The notes under the pieces were generated by a model. That model made no database searches, was not told the origin of the DNA, and saw nothing but the letters and a program-made list of their open reading frames with translations. DNA of 64,000 nt from Kriegella aquimaris. GTDB taxonomy: Bacteria > Bacteroidota > Bacteroidia > Flavobacteriales > Flavobacteriaceae. Numbering within the stretch: the stretch's first letter is position 1; each line of letters starts with the position of its first letter. The stretch is taken from the NCBI RefSeq assembly GCF_900103215.1, contig NZ_FNGV01000001.1:310001-374000 (forward strand), written 5' to 3'. Of the stretch, positions 63,199 through 64,000 are shown piece by piece. The translations under genes were made by a program, and so were the position numbers.

Positions 63199-63999
63199 CT
63201 AAATATTCCTTCTTTTTCGTTCCTTTTTCAACAACGACAATTCGCGACTGGTTTGCCCAGCTACCGAAGTATTTTCCTCAGCGCGCCGAATAAGATAAGG
63301 CATTACATCACGCACAGGGCCGAAAGGAAGATACTTTGCGACATTGTATTTTTTCGCGGCCAAATTGAAAGAGATGTGGTCGCTCATGCCATACAATTGA
63401 CCAAACCAGATATGGGCATCATTGGGCGGCACACCCGCATCTCGCATCAGTTGCATTAGTTTATAACAGCTGTTTTCATTATGGGTTCCTGCAAAAATTG
63501 AAATGGTATCTAAATCGGTCAACATATATTCCACTGCTGCATCGAAATTATCATCTGTTGCTTTTTTAGAGGCGCATATCGGAGAGGGATACCCTTTCTC
63601 TTCGGCGCGTTCATTTTCTTTTTCCATATACGCACCACGAACGATTTTTATACCAATCTTAAAATTATCTTTTCGGGCAGTACTATGTAGTTTTTTTAAA
63701 TAGTCCATACGATCCCAACGATACATTTGAAGTGTATTGAATACAATGGCCTTTTCCGTATTGTATTTACGCATCATTTTCTCTACCAATTGGTCAGCTG
63801 CGCTCTGCATCCAACTTTCTTCGGCATCTATTAATAGCGATACATCTAAATCGTAGGCTTTTTTACAAGTAACTTCGAACCGCCGTTCCACCCGCCCCCA
63901 TTCCGCTGTTTCTTTTTCGGTCAAGGCGACACCTTTTCCTATTTTTTCAAACAGTTCAAAACGGCCATATCCCGTTGGTTTAAAGACCGCGAAAGGAAT
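63199..63999 (-). CDS. putA: Proline dehydrogenase (partial, N-terminus outside window)
   Basis: The C-terminal about 267 residues of a single-function proline dehydrogenase of Bacteroidota type; the frame is open to the window edge, so no start is given. Seen: PFAVFKPTGYGRFELFEKIG at the edge, LDVSLLIDAEESW, KIGIKIVRGAYMEKE, FAGTHNENS, FGQLYGMSDHISF and YLPFGPVRDVMPYLIRRAEEN, the usual FAD-site and C-terminal blocks. It oxidises proline to pyrroline-5-carboxylate. Confidence 0.93.
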   Translation of the reverse strand: MPFAVFKPTGYGRFELFEKIGKGVALTEKETAEWGRVERRFEVTCKKAYDLDVSLLIDAEESWMQSAADQLVEKMMRKYNTEKAIVFNTLQMYRWDRMDYLKKLHSTARKDNFKIGIKIVRGAYMEKENERAEEKGYPSPICASKKATDDNFDAAVEYMLTDLDTISIFAGTHNENSCYKLMQLMRDAGVPPNDAHIWFGQLYGMSDHISFNLAAKKYNVAKYLPFGPVRDVMPYLIRRAEENTSVAGQTSRELSLLKKERKRRNI

Positions 64000-64000
64000 G

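Noticed and set aside
1-64000. CRISPR arrays, tRNA or rRNA genes, intact insertion sequences
   Set aside because: No regularly spaced repeats, no tRNA T-loop/CCA pattern and no transposase were recognised on either strand; a dedicated scan could still find a degenerate one.

Overview
The window reads as a chromosomal segment of a marine-type member of the Flavobacteriaceae (Bacteroidota); a Maribacter/Zobellia-like genus is only a guess. The grounds are a PorX-type regulator (type IX secretion control), a TonB receptor paired with a DUF4249 lipoprotein, LpxC-FabZ, HisB and HisIE fusions, the lpxD-lpxC/fabZ-lpxA-efp-lpxD2-sucD gene order, a DUF2807 'GIN' protein, moderately low GC, and several candidate promoters with the Bacteroidota -7 box TAnnTTTG. 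I saw no rRNA, tRNA, intact insertion sequence, prophage or CRISPR array.

Layout. 1-5215 (minus): a tightly coupled operon of a 95-aa unknown protein, an Hpt phosphotransfer protein, a stand-alone receiver, a large membrane-anchored HEAT-repeat protein with an acidic low-complexity middle, and a family-2 glycosyltransferase cut by the window edge. This is the best candidate here for a little-described system, apparently phosphorelay-controlled surface polysaccharide synthesis. 5634-14139: housekeeping and metabolic genes (thioesterase, DUF72, succinate-semialdehyde dehydrogenase, DUF2461, epsC-cysM cysteine synthesis, corA, truA). 14215-19531: two small membrane proteins, a duplicated spondin-domain lipoprotein, and a divergent OmpR/histidine kinase pair. 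19625-25692: a MoxR-like ATPase/VWA pair, then DUF4249 and a TonB receptor.

25693-29400 is an AT-rich interlude with a decayed acetyltransferase, an RluA-like pseudouridine synthase, a Crp/Fnr regulator and an SDR-family enzyme. It looks like an acquired or fast-evolving insert. 29401-39098 holds a DUF885 lipoprotein, an ECF sigma operon (sigma, anti-sigma and beta-strand-rich surface proteins), a heparinase II/III-type lyase interrupted by one in-frame TAA, and a Tat-exported GH109-type glycosidase.

39176-46966 is a complete histidine operon (hisG-GNAT-hisD-hisC-hisB-hisH-hisA-hisF-hisIE), preceded by a His-rich 14-aa leader peptide and a strong terminator hairpin: a classic attenuator layout, with an unexpected acetyltransferase inside the operon. 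47046-49905 carries a prohibitin-like protein and a VWA membrane protein. 50105-56815 carries fabG, sucD, efp and the lipid A genes. 56955-63105 has an HD phosphohydrolase, divergent porX and tsaE, a 49-aa lipoprotein, a membrane protein, alanine dehydrogenase and a small DUF4258-like protein. The right edge cuts a proline dehydrogenase.

Most start positions follow translational overlaps, signal peptides or promoter positions. Where the longest reading frame began upstream of a better start, the shorter one is given and the reason stated.
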